NCBI GenBank assembly: GCA_045648445.1
Contig: JAZRNY010000016.1
Location: 3,879 to 67,878, forward strand
DNA: 64,000 bases
Source of the DNA: SIG607 sp045648445
Lineage (GTDB): Bacteria; Bacillota; Clostridia; Oscillospirales; Acutalibacteraceae
Direction of reading: 5' to 3'
The first letter of the stretch is position 1. Every line of letters starts with the position of its first letter. Positions 24,823 to 33,416 of the stretch are shown here, one piece after another. The notes beneath the pieces were generated by a model. The model was not told the DNA's origin. It did not search any database and worked only from the letters and a program-made list of their open reading frames with translations. A program made the translations under genes and the position numbers.

Positions 24823-25288
24823 GAAAATAAATTATAAAAAATTAATACTGAATATCGCCATACCTCTTGTTGTCGGCGGACTTTCGGCGCTTTTTACAAT
24901 GAAAAGTATGGAGGATTTTAAAACGCTTAACAAGCCCCCTCTTTCTCCGCCGGGTTGGCTTTTTCCGGTTGTATGGACAATTCTTTATCTGCTTATGGGA
25001 ATTTCCTCATATCTTGTCAGCACTTCGGGCAAACCCGCAAGAAGCAAAACCGCACTTACCGTTTACGGAATACAGTTAGCCTTTAACTTTTTGTGGTCCA
25101 TTATTTTCTTTTCGGTTAAGGCTTATCTTTTCGCATTCATTTGGCTTATAATACTTCTCATTCTTATTATTATAAACACCGTTTTATTCTACAGAATAAA
25201 TAAAAAAGCCGGTTATCTTTTAATTCCCTATATTTTATGGGTAACCTTTGCAGGATATCTTAATCTGGCGATATATCTTTTAAATTAA
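24821..25288 (+). CDS. tspO: TspO/MBR family membrane protein
   Basis: A 155-aa TspO family protein with five membrane helices. Hallmarks are LNKPPLSPPGWLFPVVWTIL (Pro/Trp ligand-pocket segment), LLMGISSYLV and AFNFLWSIIFF. Family members bind porphyrins and other hydrophobic ligands. TTG 24821 is proposed as start because AAGGGG ends 9 nt before it, whereas ATG 24812 directly abuts this RBS; ATG would add three residues. Its 3' end overlaps the convergent gene by 4 nt. Confidence 0.88.
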   Translation: MKINYKKLILNIAIPLVVGGLSALFTMKSMEDFKTLNKPPLSPPGWLFPVVWTILYLLMGISSYLVSTSGKPARSKTALTVYGIQLAFNFLWSIIFFSVKAYLFAFIWLIILLILIIINTVLFYRINKKAGYLLIPYILWVTFAGYLNLAIYLLN

Positions 25289-26046
25289 TCCTCGCCCGTT
25301 TTTCTTACAAAGGGTTTAATAAAGGAATATCCTATTCCCGAAATTATAAGAGTAAGTGCCACCACTATAAATACTATTACGCTTCGCTGTAAATATAATC
25401 CGCTTTTTATAGTTACTATTGCGCCCATACGCAATAAAAACGCAACAAATGACCAATATTTCGCATCTTCGCAACATTTAGTTCTATATAATATAAACGC
25501 AAAGGCAGTTTCAAACACAAACAGGGCTATAAGTTGAATAAGAAGTAAAAAACTGTTAAAGGCGGTTGTATTTAAAAACGCATCAAAATTGCTTTGTAAA
25601 ATTTCGGGAACTTCGGTAAGTTTTCCCGAAAGATAAAGACATCCCGTTATAACGCTTAAAACGGCGGTAATGCCGTGGGCAAAAATCGTACGCGCAAAGG
25701 CAAAACCTGCGCCCGTCATAAGTCCCACGCTGTTATCGTCTTTTATTTTTATTGCACCTTTAAACCATATATGATAACCTATTGCTACGCAAACAGTTTC
25801 GATAAATACGTTTAAAATAACAAGCAATAAATCGCTTTTCGCTTTTTCGTAAAGAGGCGTCAAAAACTCGATACAGGTGGAAGCCACTGCAAAAATAAGG
25901 CAATAAAATATAAAAAACACTGCCGCGCCGTCAAAGGCGTTTCTTAATTTTCCGCCCAATTTATTTTTAATATAATATATTGCCGCAACGGGAATAATAA
26001 TTGCTGCTATAGCCTCTAAAATGTTAAAAATCAAATTAACCGTCAT
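25285..26046 (-). CDS. Multi-pass membrane protein, possibly YhfC-like
   Basis: A 253-aa integral membrane protein with about seven hydrophobic segments. ATG 26046 follows GGAGG by 7 nt; the longer frame would have the RBS inside it. Recognisable polar spots are WFKGAIKIKDDN, GAGFAFARTIFAHGITAV and ETAFAFILYRTKC. The layout recalls YhfC-type membrane proteins of the intramembrane-protease-like superfamily, but I cannot name it securely. It converges with tspO and seems monocistronic. Confidence 0.6.
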   Translation of the reverse strand: MTVNLIFNILEAIAAIIIPVAAIYYIKNKLGGKLRNAFDGAAVFFIFYCLIFAVASTCIEFLTPLYEKAKSDLLLVILNVFIETVCVAIGYHIWFKGAIKIKDDNSVGLMTGAGFAFARTIFAHGITAVLSVITGCLYLSGKLTEVPEILQSNFDAFLNTTAFNSFLLLIQLIALFVFETAFAFILYRTKCCEDAKYWSFVAFLLRMGAIVTIKSGLYLQRSVIVFIVVALTLIISGIGYSFIKPFVRKTGED

Positions 26047-26226
26047 TAGTTTTCCTCCGTAAATCATTTGAAACTTATTATACTATATTTTTTTATAATG
26101 TCAAATACGATTTGATTTTCCCGCTTATTCCCATATTTTTCCAAAAACCTGCGTACAAAATCAAAATTTCAAAGCACAAAAACAACACATAAACCAAAAT
26201 ATCTACGAAAACGTTGGGGGAAAATT

Positions 26227-27936
26227 ATGCAAACCATTTGGATTGACGCCGCCGAATTTGAAAATAAGGGTGGGTGGAAAACTGAAACTCAGTTTGTAAG
26301 AAGTGTAGGAAGCGCATATCTTTTAGGCGTAGGAAAACCCGGAACACCTGTTGAAAACGCAACCACGTCCTTTAAGGTAAATGAAGACGGATATTACCGT
26401 TTCTTTGTTCGTACTAAAAACTGGAAATTCCCCGAAGCACCGGGACAGTTTACTTTAAGTGCTGACGGTCAAGAACTCCCTAATATTTTAGGCAAAATGC
26501 CTACTCATAAATGGTACTGGGAAATTGCAGGCGACGCTTATCTTAAAAAGGGCGAACACACCCTTTCGGCTATTGATAAAACAGGTTGGCTTGCCCGTTT
26601 TGCAAGTGTTGTTATTACTAACGATATGGATTTTACTCCCTCTCCCGAAATTGAGCGTTTCTTAAAGCAGAGAGCAGATATTAAGGGGATAAGCACCAAA
26701 CCCGAAGAATTACATTTCGATTACGTAGTAGTAGGCGCAGGCCCTGCAGGTACTCCCGCCGCTATTGAAGCAGCAAGAAATGGTCTTAAGGTTGCTCTTA
26801 TTTCGGGCAGACCTGCTATCGGCGGTAACGCAAGTAACGAAGGCACTATTGGTCTTGGTACGGTTCGTGTAGAATCAACCCTTGCTACCCTCGGTCAAGC
26901 AACAGGCGCTGCCGCTTATCTTTGCAAAAAATACGGCACCAATCCACGCGGAATTTACGAAAATCACATTAAAGAACTTCAGCAGTTACTTCTTCGTCAC
27001 GACCTTACTATACCAGGTATTGTTAACGAGGACGAAAAAGATTTGGCAAGAACCGCTAAAGTTTCTGCATCAAGTTGCGCAGACGACGTATATATTCTTA
27101 AAACCAGCGGTGTAAGGGATGTTTGGGTTCCCCTTACCACCAAAATTTATTCAGGTCCTTACTGCCACGCCGCCACATATCCTGCCGAGTTTTACAAAGC
27201 GGAACTTAAAAATTTAAGTGACGAAGAAATTACTTTAAAAGCATATCTTTTGCAGTATAATCAAAAAGAGGACATAAACGAAACCATCGAAAAGATTGAT
27301 GAATGTGAAATAATTTTAAAACCCAACTGTGAAGAAATTTTCGATTTACCCTTTAGAGAAAAATCAAAAATGGAGTGTTTTGCAGTTTCCTTTGAAGTAA
27401 ATCCCAATGTTGCTTGGAGAAAACGCATTTACGTTACCGGCGGTTCTGCGGTAGTATATTACCTCGAAAACGGCAAAATCGTACAACATCCCCGTCAGGG
27501 TATGGAACTTCACTTTAACAGCGAGTTAAGTCTTTTGGCTGATACTTCTCCGGAAAACGTTATTAACGGTATCAATCGTCCTTTAGACGACGAGTTAAAC
27601 GGTTGGGTATCCAAAAAAGGTCTTCCTGCTTCATTAACGCTTACCCTTAAAGAAGCCAAAAAAATCAGCGAAGTTCGTATTACTACCCGAGTTGAACTTA
27701 CATATCCTCAGTACTGTTTTACCGGAGACACCATATCCATCGGTACGGCAAATGACGTTACCGTTTCGGTTAGAACGGGCGAAAATTGGACGGAAGTTGC
27801 CCATATAAAAGACAACGTAAAAAAACAAATGGTTGCAACCTTTGACCCCATTTTAGCGCAAGAAGTTAAAATAACTGTTAATAAATCCATTGCAGACAAT
27901 TCCGCCCATATTACCGAAGTAAGAATTTACGAATAA
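26227..27936 (+). CDS. FAD-dependent oxidoreductase-like protein with an apparent internal deletion
   Basis: A 569-aa protein related to large FAD-dependent oxidoreductases that carry an N-terminal carbohydrate-binding-like domain (residues 1-135). The Rossmann FAD motif DYVVVGAGPAGTPAAIEAARN (about 165-185) and RPAIGGNASNE (about 195-205) are intact. The chain then passes, around residues 205-209, straight into GLGTVRVESTLATLGQATGAAA, which in the family lies at the far C-terminal end of the FAD domain. The intervening substrate/FAD region, probably about 300 residues, is missing while the frame is kept. C-terminal beta-rich and F5/8-type-C-like domains follow. No signal peptide. It is probably not a normal oxidoreductase. 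Confidence 0.72.
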   Translation: MQTIWIDAAEFENKGGWKTETQFVRSVGSAYLLGVGKPGTPVENATTSFKVNEDGYYRFFVRTKNWKFPEAPGQFTLSADGQELPNILGKMPTHKWYWEIAGDAYLKKGEHTLSAIDKTGWLARFASVVITNDMDFTPSPEIERFLKQRADIKGISTKPEELHFDYVVVGAGPAGTPAAIEAARNGLKVALISGRPAIGGNASNEGTIGLGTVRVESTLATLGQATGAAAYLCKKYGTNPRGIYENHIKELQQLLLRHDLTIPGIVNEDEKDLARTAKVSASSCADDVYILKTSGVRDVWVPLTTKIYSGPYCHAATYPAEFYKAELKNLSDEEITLKAYLLQYNQKEDINETIEKIDECEIILKPNCEEIFDLPFREKSKMECFAVSFEVNPNVAWRKRIYVTGGSAVVYYLENGKIVQHPRQGMELHFNSELSLLADTSPENVINGINRPLDDELNGWVSKKGLPASLTLTLKEAKKISEVRITTRVELTYPQYCFTGDTISIGTANDVTVSVRTGENWTEVAHIKDNVKKQMVATFDPILAQEVKITVNKSIADNSAHITEVRIYE

Positions 27937-27939
27937 TAA

Positions 27940-27973
27940 AAAAGCGAAGTGAAAATCAATTCACTTCGCTTTT
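27940..27973. terminator. Bidirectional terminator between FAD-like and vanY genes
   Basis: The stem AAAAGCGAAGTGA/TCACTTCGCTTTT has A-rich and T-rich flanks on both sides. It lies exactly between two convergent stop codons. Confidence 0.88.
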
Positions 27974-28784
27974 AATATGCATATTTACTGTCAATACCCA
28001 GATATTCTTCAAGGCACAGTCCGCTTTCTTTAATTTTTTTGGCATAATCCTTACCTACGTAACGTATGTGCCACGGTTCGTAGATATAACCTGTAATATT
28101 CTCTTTCCCTTTAGGATAACGAATTATAAAACCGTAACGGTGACAATTGTTTTCAAGCCACTCTCCAACCTTTTTGTAGGTAGTTTCATAAGCCGAAGAA
28201 CTGGCACTGTTTACGTCAATTGCTAGTCCCGTTTGATGTTCGGAATGTCCCGGTCGGGCTGAATACATTTCAACGTTTGAAACAACGTCGTTTTTACAGT
28301 ACCTTTCAAACAGGTTTTTTTGTGTTTTGTAACTTCTGAAACCCGATGAAATCCAAATTGAAATACCGTCTTTAAGTGCGTTGGCTTTCATTTCATTAAA
28401 AGCTCTTTTACATTCGTTTTTTATATCAGCGGGATTATAATCATTTGGCAGCGAATAGGTTTTATTAACAATTAAAATCCCGTCAATATAGGTAACGCCG
28501 TCCTTTTCTTCAATAAGGTATCCGTTTTTAGTAGAACCAAGGGTAGAAATAGCCGTCTGCCTCCCTGCAAGAACAAGTTTTAAAATCGAAAGGTCAAGAG
28601 ACGTAATAATGTCGTCGTTATTTAAATCATATTCACTTTTTTCTTCATATAGTCCTGCCAGATAAAGTTTAAGTTTGGCAAGGTCGGACGAATTGAAATT
28701 TTGCTCATTTTGGGCGTTTGATTTAAAAGAAAACAGAGAAAAGCATAATACAATCGACAAAAAAACGGTTATTATCTTTTTCAT
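27972..28784 (-). CDS. Secreted D-Ala-D-Ala carboxypeptidase (VanY/M15B) with N-terminal dockerin
   Basis: A 270-aa exported protein; ATG 28784 follows a G-rich RBS. A signal peptide (MKKIITVFLSIVLCFSLFSF, cleavage near SNA) leads directly into a dockerin-like module at residues 30-75 (FNSSDLAKLKLYLAGL; DLNNDDIITSLDLSILKLVL). The first loop is poor and the second good. The VanY domain follows, with Zn ligands in ARPGHSEHQTGLAIDV and EPWHIRYVG and the substrate motif SSGFRSYKTQ. It would trim the terminal D-Ala of stem peptides outside the cell. An N-terminal dockerin on a cell-wall peptidase is unusual. Confidence 0.88.
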   Translation of the reverse strand: MKKIITVFLSIVLCFSLFSFKSNAQNEQNFNSSDLAKLKLYLAGLYEEKSEYDLNNDDIITSLDLSILKLVLAGRQTAISTLGSTKNGYLIEEKDGVTYIDGILIVNKTYSLPNDYNPADIKNECKRAFNEMKANALKDGISIWISSGFRSYKTQKNLFERYCKNDVVSNVEMYSARPGHSEHQTGLAIDVNSASSSAYETTYKKVGEWLENNCHRYGFIIRYPKGKENITGYIYEPWHIRYVGKDYAKKIKESGLCLEEYLGIDSKYAY

Positions 28785-28815
28785 TATACCCCCCCATTCT
28801 TTAAACAATAAATCT

Positions 28816-28881
28816 ATTATAGTAATACATTATATGTTTTTCAAGTTTTTTCTTGACAAATTAAAATTACCTCTGTATAAT
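28816..28881. promoter_or_regulatory. Divergent promoters for vanY-dockerin (-) and rpsF (+)
   Basis: Plus strand: TTGACA (28853-28858), 17 bp, TATAAT (28876-28881). Minus strand: TTGAAA (28839-28844), 17 bp, TATAAT (28816-28821). The two -35 boxes are 8 bp apart, so the polymerases would compete for or share upstream DNA. Confidence 0.85.
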
Positions 28882-28887
28882 AGATAG

Positions 28888-28957
28888 GCTATTGGTGGTA
28901 ATATGCCCCTGTAGTTCCTTGCCGGTTAAAACCGGACGAAGTCCATAAGGAGGTGCA
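28888..28957 (+). ncRNA. Candidate rpsF autoregulatory leader
   Basis: Between the promoter and rpsF the transcript can form CCGGTT-AA-AACCGG (about 28922-28936) and has flanking pairs GGACTT-like/AAGUCC. S6:S18 complexes repress their own operon through a leader motif in many bacteria. The position and CCG-rich hairpin fit, but I did not verify the consensus. Confidence 0.4.
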
Positions 28958-28962
28958 ACACG

Positions 28963-29244
28963 ATGACTAATAAGTATGAGGCTGCTATGATTTTTTCCGT
29001 AGCAAACGGCGATGACGCTACCAAAGCATTGGTAGAAAAGTTCAATGCCCTAATAGCTGAAAACGGTACCATCGAAGACGTTGCTGATTGGGGTAAGCGC
29101 AGACTTGCTTATCTTATCAACGACGAGGCTGAAGGTTACTATGTTTTCACTACCTTTACAGCAGAGCCCAACTTCCCTGCTGAATTAGAACGTGTAGCCG
29201 GTATTACCGACGGCGTTCTTCGTGCAATGGTTATTAAAAAGTAA
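28963..29244 (+). CDS. rpsF: 30S ribosomal protein S6
   Basis: A 93-aa S6 with the usual KYEAAMIFSVAN start and the WGKRRLAYLINDEAEGYYVF core. It has a strong RBS (AAGGAGG). It binds S18 on the 30S platform, and it heads the standard rpsF-ssb-rpsR operon. Confidence 0.97.
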   Translation: MTNKYEAAMIFSVANGDDATKALVEKFNALIAENGTIEDVADWGKRRLAYLINDEAEGYYVFTTFTAEPNFPAELERVAGITDGVLRAMVIKK

Positions 29245-29264
29245 TTAAGAGAGGATGCGTTTAA

Positions 29265-29684
29265 ATGTTTAATCTTGTTGTTCTTACAGGTCGCCTTACC
29301 GCTGACCCCGAACTCAAAACCACACCCAGCGGTGTGTCTGTAACCACCTTCTCTATCGCGGTTTCCCGTCGCTATAAGGCTGGAGAAGAAACTCAGGCAG
29401 ATTTTATTAATATCGTTGCTTGGAGACAGACCGCAGAATTCATTACCAAATACTTTAAAAAAGGCAGTATGATCGGTATTGAAGGTTCTATTCAGACCCG
29501 TCGTTACGTTGATAAAGACGGCAAGAACCGCACAGTATTTGAAGTTATTGCCAATAACGCTCAGTTTGTAGAATCCAAACGCGATTCTGCTCCCGGAATG
29601 GATGCTCCCGCATCCTTCTCCAACGCTTCTGTAAACGAATTTACAGAGGTTCCCGGCGAATCTGACGAAGATTTACCGTTCTAA
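29265..29684 (+). CDS. ssb: Single-stranded DNA-binding protein
   Basis: A 139-aa SSB. The OB fold begins FNLVVLTGRLTADPELK, with INIVAWRQTAEFITKYFKKG and IEGSIQTRRYVDKDG. A short flexible linker and the acidic tip SDEDLPF, used for partner binding, follow. It protects ssDNA in replication and repair. It lies 20 nt after rpsF and 23 nt before rpsR. Confidence 0.97.
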   Translation: MFNLVVLTGRLTADPELKTTPSGVSVTTFSIAVSRRYKAGEETQADFINIVAWRQTAEFITKYFKKGSMIGIEGSIQTRRYVDKDGKNRTVFEVIANNAQFVESKRDSAPGMDAPASFSNASVNEFTEVPGESDEDLPF

Positions 29685-29707
29685 TTAAAATTTAGGAGGT
29701 CTTTATA

Positions 29708-29947
29708 ATGGATAAAATGGAAAGACCTGCACATAGAAAAGCCAGAAAAAAGGTTTGTCATTTTTGTGCAGACCGCGTAGAAGAAATTGATTACAAGGAT
29801 ATTGCTCGTCTTCGTAAGTTCATTTCCGAACGCGCTAAGATTCTTCCCCGCCGTGCAACCGGTACCTGTGCTGCTCATCAGCGCAAACTCACCATCGCTA
29901 TCAAGCGCGCACGTCAGGTAGCAATTCTTCCTTACGTTAACGACTAA
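29708..29947 (+). CDS. rpsR: 30S ribosomal protein S18
   Basis: A 79-aa S18. It retains a CHFC pair and a third Cys in RATGTCAAHQ, the zinc-ribbon-like form found in many anaerobic Firmicutes. The conserved YKDIARLRKFISERAKILPRR core is intact. The RBS is TAGGAGG. Last gene of the operon. Confidence 0.97.
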   Translation: MDKMERPAHRKARKKVCHFCADRVEEIDYKDIARLRKFISERAKILPRRATGTCAAHQRKLTIAIKRARQVAILPYVND

Positions 29948-29969
29948 GGAAAACAAAACTAACAAAACC

Positions 29970-30002
29970 AAAAATCAGCAGTTAAAAACTGCTGATTTTT
30001 TT
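29970..30002 (+). terminator. Terminator of the rpsF-ssb-rpsR operon
   Basis: A perfect stem AAAAATCAGCAGTT/AACTGCTGATTTTT (AAA loop region) followed by T residues, 22 nt after the rpsR stop. Confidence 0.93.
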
Positions 30003-30081
30003 GCGCAAAATTTTACCTTTCAATAAATCAAACTCTGTGCTATAATCCATTTATAATTAATTTTTTTAATGGAGGTATTAT

Positions 30082-31680
30082 ATGTACTACTCAACTAATA
30101 TATGTTGCGCAGACGAATTGGAAAATCTTATAAATTCCACTCCCGACGGAGAAGTTTGTACGCTCGAAAACAAAGAATATTATATTTCCCGTCGCGTTGT
30201 AATCAAAAACAAAAATAACGTTACTATAAACGGCAACAACGCAACTATTGTTTCTAAATACGTAAACAGCGATGATTACACAAAAAGCGTTGATGCGTTT
30301 TTAATTAAACATTGTAACAATCTTGCACTTACAAATCTTTTTATGGATACCTCTGTTCCCCCAAGCATAGTAGGTACCTTTAAAGAGATTGATAAGGAAA
30401 ATAAAACTGCCGTAATAAAAATCGACGATGATTTTAAAATCAACGGTAACGAAGTTCTTATGACCTTTAATACCATTGATGCCGACGGCTCTTCCGATTA
30501 CCATATGCATTATTACGCACAACACCCCGACCGGAATATCGTAACCGTTGTTTTTGGAGAGGTTGTTCTTGCCAACACCTATTCAAGCGCTAAATACGAT
30601 TATTTAGGCAATAACACCTATAAGGTTTATTTTAACACACCTTTTTCAAACCTGCTGCGCGTTGGTGAAAGAGTAAGCATTCGTCACACAATGTACGGCC
30701 CTGCCGCAATCACCGTTTCGGACAGTAACAAAACCTTGATTAAAAACGTTACCATGTACCACGTTCCCGGTATGGCAATAGTTGTTTTACCCAGAAGTAC
30801 CGATATGGTAGTTGACGGATTAAAGGTTGTTGCCAAAGAGGGTGCCAACTGCCTGATGCCCGGCAACTGCGACGGTATTCATTTAACAGGTCTTCACGGA
30901 GATTTCGTTTTAAAGAATTCAGTATTCGACGGTTTAGGTGACGATGCTCTTAACATTCACGCTACCGCAGGTACCATTACACAGCTTATTGACGAAAACA
31001 CCGTTAAGTGTAACTACTGCAAAAAGAGTCCCGACGGCGTATTGCCTGTAAGATGGTGCGAACCCGGCGATACTATCATCACTTACGACCCCATAAATAT
31101 GCAAAAAACCGCCGAATTAAAGGCAACCGACTTTACCGACGGCATTTTGAAATTCGAACTTATTTCGGGCGAATATAAATTGGGCGACACAATGCAGAAT
31201 TTGACCTATGCTCCAACCTGCACGGTCGATAACTGCATTATAAGAAACTCTCGCGCAAGAGGCGTTGTAATTCAGACCTCTAACGTAGAAATCAAAAACA
31301 ACGTATTTTTCGGAGCATCTTCCGCTGCTATTAAAGTAGCTCCCGACTTTAACTATTGGTACGAAGTTGGTCCTACCTATAACCTTAGCATACACGATAA
31401 CGTTATAGAAAAATGCTCCTTCAGAAGCACTGTTGACCCCGACATCGTTGTATTTACAAAGCACAGCACCACCCCCACCGACGTTGAACATCTGCACAAA
31501 AACATAACGATTGAAAACAACGTTATAAAGAGAAGTTTAGTTGGCTGTGTTTCCATAACCGCTACCGACGGCGTTACAATTAAAAACAACCGTTTTGAAG
31601 GCAGACAGGACAGAACAAATCCCGCTATCAAAACCCATAACTGCACCGACGTAGTTATAGAAAATAACATAGAAATATAA
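30082..31680 (+). CDS. Right-handed parallel beta-helix repeat protein
   Basis: A 532-aa protein with no signal peptide. Repeated short strands with Asn ladders (NNVTINGNNATIVSK, VVIENNIEI, ITIENNVIKRSLVGCVSI, VEIKNNVFFGASSAAIKVA) mark a pectate-lyase-like beta helix, mostly in residues 30-110 and 210-530. CDGIHLTGLHGDFVLKNSVFDGLGDDALNIH resembles the metal/substrate groove of GH28/GH110-like helices. A substrate-specific call is not possible, but a cytoplasmic glycan-active enzyme (for example GH110-type alpha-galactosidase-like) is plausible. It has its own RBS (TGGAGG). Confidence 0.78.
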   Translation: MYYSTNICCADELENLINSTPDGEVCTLENKEYYISRRVVIKNKNNVTINGNNATIVSKYVNSDDYTKSVDAFLIKHCNNLALTNLFMDTSVPPSIVGTFKEIDKENKTAVIKIDDDFKINGNEVLMTFNTIDADGSSDYHMHYYAQHPDRNIVTVVFGEVVLANTYSSAKYDYLGNNTYKVYFNTPFSNLLRVGERVSIRHTMYGPAAITVSDSNKTLIKNVTMYHVPGMAIVVLPRSTDMVVDGLKVVAKEGANCLMPGNCDGIHLTGLHGDFVLKNSVFDGLGDDALNIHATAGTITQLIDENTVKCNYCKKSPDGVLPVRWCEPGDTIITYDPINMQKTAELKATDFTDGILKFELISGEYKLGDTMQNLTYAPTCTVDNCIIRNSRARGVVIQTSNVEIKNNVFFGASSAAIKVAPDFNYWYEVGPTYNLSIHDNVIEKCSFRSTVDPDIVVFTKHSTTPTDVEHLHKNITIENNVIKRSLVGCVSITATDGVTIKNNRFEGRQDRTNPAIKTHNCTDVVIENNIEI

Positions 31681-31716
31681 AAAAACAGTTCTCAACAAAA
31701 GTTGAGAACTGTTTTT
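31681..31716. terminator. Bidirectional terminator between beta-helix gene and rodA
   Basis: A perfect 16-bp stem AAAAACAGTTCTCAAC/GTTGAGAACTGTTTTT with an AAAA loop, sited between convergent stops. Confidence 0.93.
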
Positions 31717-32857
31717 ATCTTAATTCGTGAAGATATACCGTTCGGGAGTTTTTGTGCATATAAACGCTGAGCACCAAACCTACGCCTAAATAAAGACAGG
31801 AAAGCGAAGTACCGCCTGCAGAAAAGAACGGAAGTGTTACGCCTATAACGGGAAGTACCGACAGGCACATTCCTATATTCATAATAATTTGTGCCAGCAG
31901 CCAACCGAAAAAGCCTACGCATATAAGTTTACCTGCAAAATCGTTGGTTATTTTGGCAACGTGAAGGGTTCTTATGGTAATGGCGGCAAGAAGTATTAAC
32001 ACTACCGCCGCGCCGAAAAAGCCTAATTCTTCGCCTATAGTAACGAAAATAAAATCGTTATATCCTTCCGGCACACCTGCTCTGCCCATTTGGGTAAGGC
32101 TTCCCTTTAAATAGCCCTGTCCCCAAAAGCCACCGTTTGAAAGGGCTACTCTGCCCCTGTACTGTTGCCAACCGTCTCCTCTAATATCGGCTTCAATATC
32201 AAACATAGTTTGAATGCGCGCCTGTTGGTCGGCGTTCATTATAAAGAAATATATTACAGGCGCCATAACCAGAAGAACGCCAAAAGCAATAATAAAATAT
32301 TTATATTTTACGCCTGCGGCCCACAACATTGAAACAACCATAACGGCAAAAACAAGGGCTGTACCGTCGTCACCCTGCATATGAATAAGCACTACGGGAA
32401 TTGCGCCGTGAAGACAAACGGGAATAAGATATTTTAGTTTGTTAATTTCCTCTTTAACATTTGAAATATGATAGGCAAATGTAATCATAAAACAAGCCTT
32501 TAAAAGTTCCGACGGCTGAAAGGTTGTAAAGCCAAGATTTAACCACGCTTTATCATCGGTACCCGCAGGTCCAAAACCGACAACAAAGGTCAGCAATACG
32601 GGAATAAGACCCACCGCAGCCACCAAAACCCACCTTTTCATAAAGGTTTTATAGTCAAAAAGCGAAATTACAACTGCGGCGCCGCATCCTGCCACCATTG
32701 AAAAAACCTGAACTATAAACTGTTTGGGACTACCTGTATATTTGGTTGCCGACAGTACGGCAAAACATCCGTAAGTAGTGGTAAAAAGGCATAAAAACAA
32801 CATAAATTTATCAACTTCACGAATATAGTCGGCTATACGCGCTAAAATTCCTTTCAT
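31715..32857 (-). CDS. rodA: SEDS-family cell-shape glycosyltransferase RodA
   Basis: A 380-aa SEDS protein with about ten membrane helices. The conserved Asp-containing loop FGPAGTDDKAWLNLGFTTFQPSELLK, GYLKGSLTQMGRAGVPEGYNDFIF and the end PFFSAGGTSLSCLYLGVGLV identify the family. SEDS proteins polymerise lipid II with a partner class B PBP. The sequence fits the RodA/MrdB branch better than FtsW (no neighbouring division genes), but no PBP lies beside it. Confidence 0.9.
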   Translation of the reverse strand: MKGILARIADYIREVDKFMLFLCLFTTTYGCFAVLSATKYTGSPKQFIVQVFSMVAGCGAAVVISLFDYKTFMKRWVLVAAVGLIPVLLTFVVGFGPAGTDDKAWLNLGFTTFQPSELLKACFMITFAYHISNVKEEINKLKYLIPVCLHGAIPVVLIHMQGDDGTALVFAVMVVSMLWAAGVKYKYFIIAFGVLLVMAPVIYFFIMNADQQARIQTMFDIEADIRGDGWQQYRGRVALSNGGFWGQGYLKGSLTQMGRAGVPEGYNDFIFVTIGEELGFFGAAVVLILLAAITIRTLHVAKITNDFAGKLICVGFFGWLLAQIIMNIGMCLSVLPVIGVTLPFFSAGGTSLSCLYLGVGLVLSVYMHKNSRTVYLHELR

Positions 32858-32993
32858 ACCTTTTCACTTCCTTTATTTAATCTTATATACTATTTTATAA
32901 TAAAATTCCTCTTTTTTCAACCATATATTTTAGTTGAAAGTTAAAGTTATAGATGGTATAATATGTATATTATATTTTCATGGAGGGTTTTTA

Positions 32994-33416
32994 GTGGAAT
33001 TTTTATCTTTATCACCGATTGATACCGAAAATTTCGCCTATAATTTTGCAAAAACCCTTCAGGGCGGGTCTGTTGTTGCCTTTCGCGGAGGAATGGGTAT
33101 GGGAAAAACCCATTTTACAAGAGGTCTTGCCAAAGGCTTAGGTTTTACGGGGGATGTTTCAAGCCCTACGTTTGCCATTGTTAACGAATACCGTGGCGGT
33201 GTGTTGCCTCTTTTTCACTTTGATATGACCCGAATTGAATGTTGGGAAGACCTTTATTCCTGCGGTTTTTTTGACTATATGGAAGAAAACGGTATTCTTG
33301 CCGTCGAGTGGAGTGAAAACATTGAAGGCGCCTTGCCCGAAAACACAATTTACGTAACCATTGAAGCCACCGGCGAAAATTCACGAAAAATAACGGTTGA
33401 AGGAGCGAAAAGTTAA
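32994..33416 (+). CDS. tsaE: tRNA threonylcarbamoyladenosine biosynthesis ATPase TsaE
   Basis: A 140-aa TsaE. GTG 32994 follows GGAGGG by 6 nt; the longer frame has no RBS. The P-loop RGGMGMGKTHFTRGLAKGLG, SSPTFAIVNEY and LFHFDMTRIE are diagnostic. TsaE powers recycling of the TsaB-TsaD complex that makes t6A37 in ANN-decoding tRNAs. tsaB follows with its ATG directly after the tsaE stop. Confidence 0.95.
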   Translation: MEFLSLSPIDTENFAYNFAKTLQGGSVVAFRGGMGMGKTHFTRGLAKGLGFTGDVSSPTFAIVNEYRGGVLPLFHFDMTRIECWEDLYSCGFFDYMEENGILAVEWSENIEGALPENTIYVTIEATGENSRKITVEGAKS

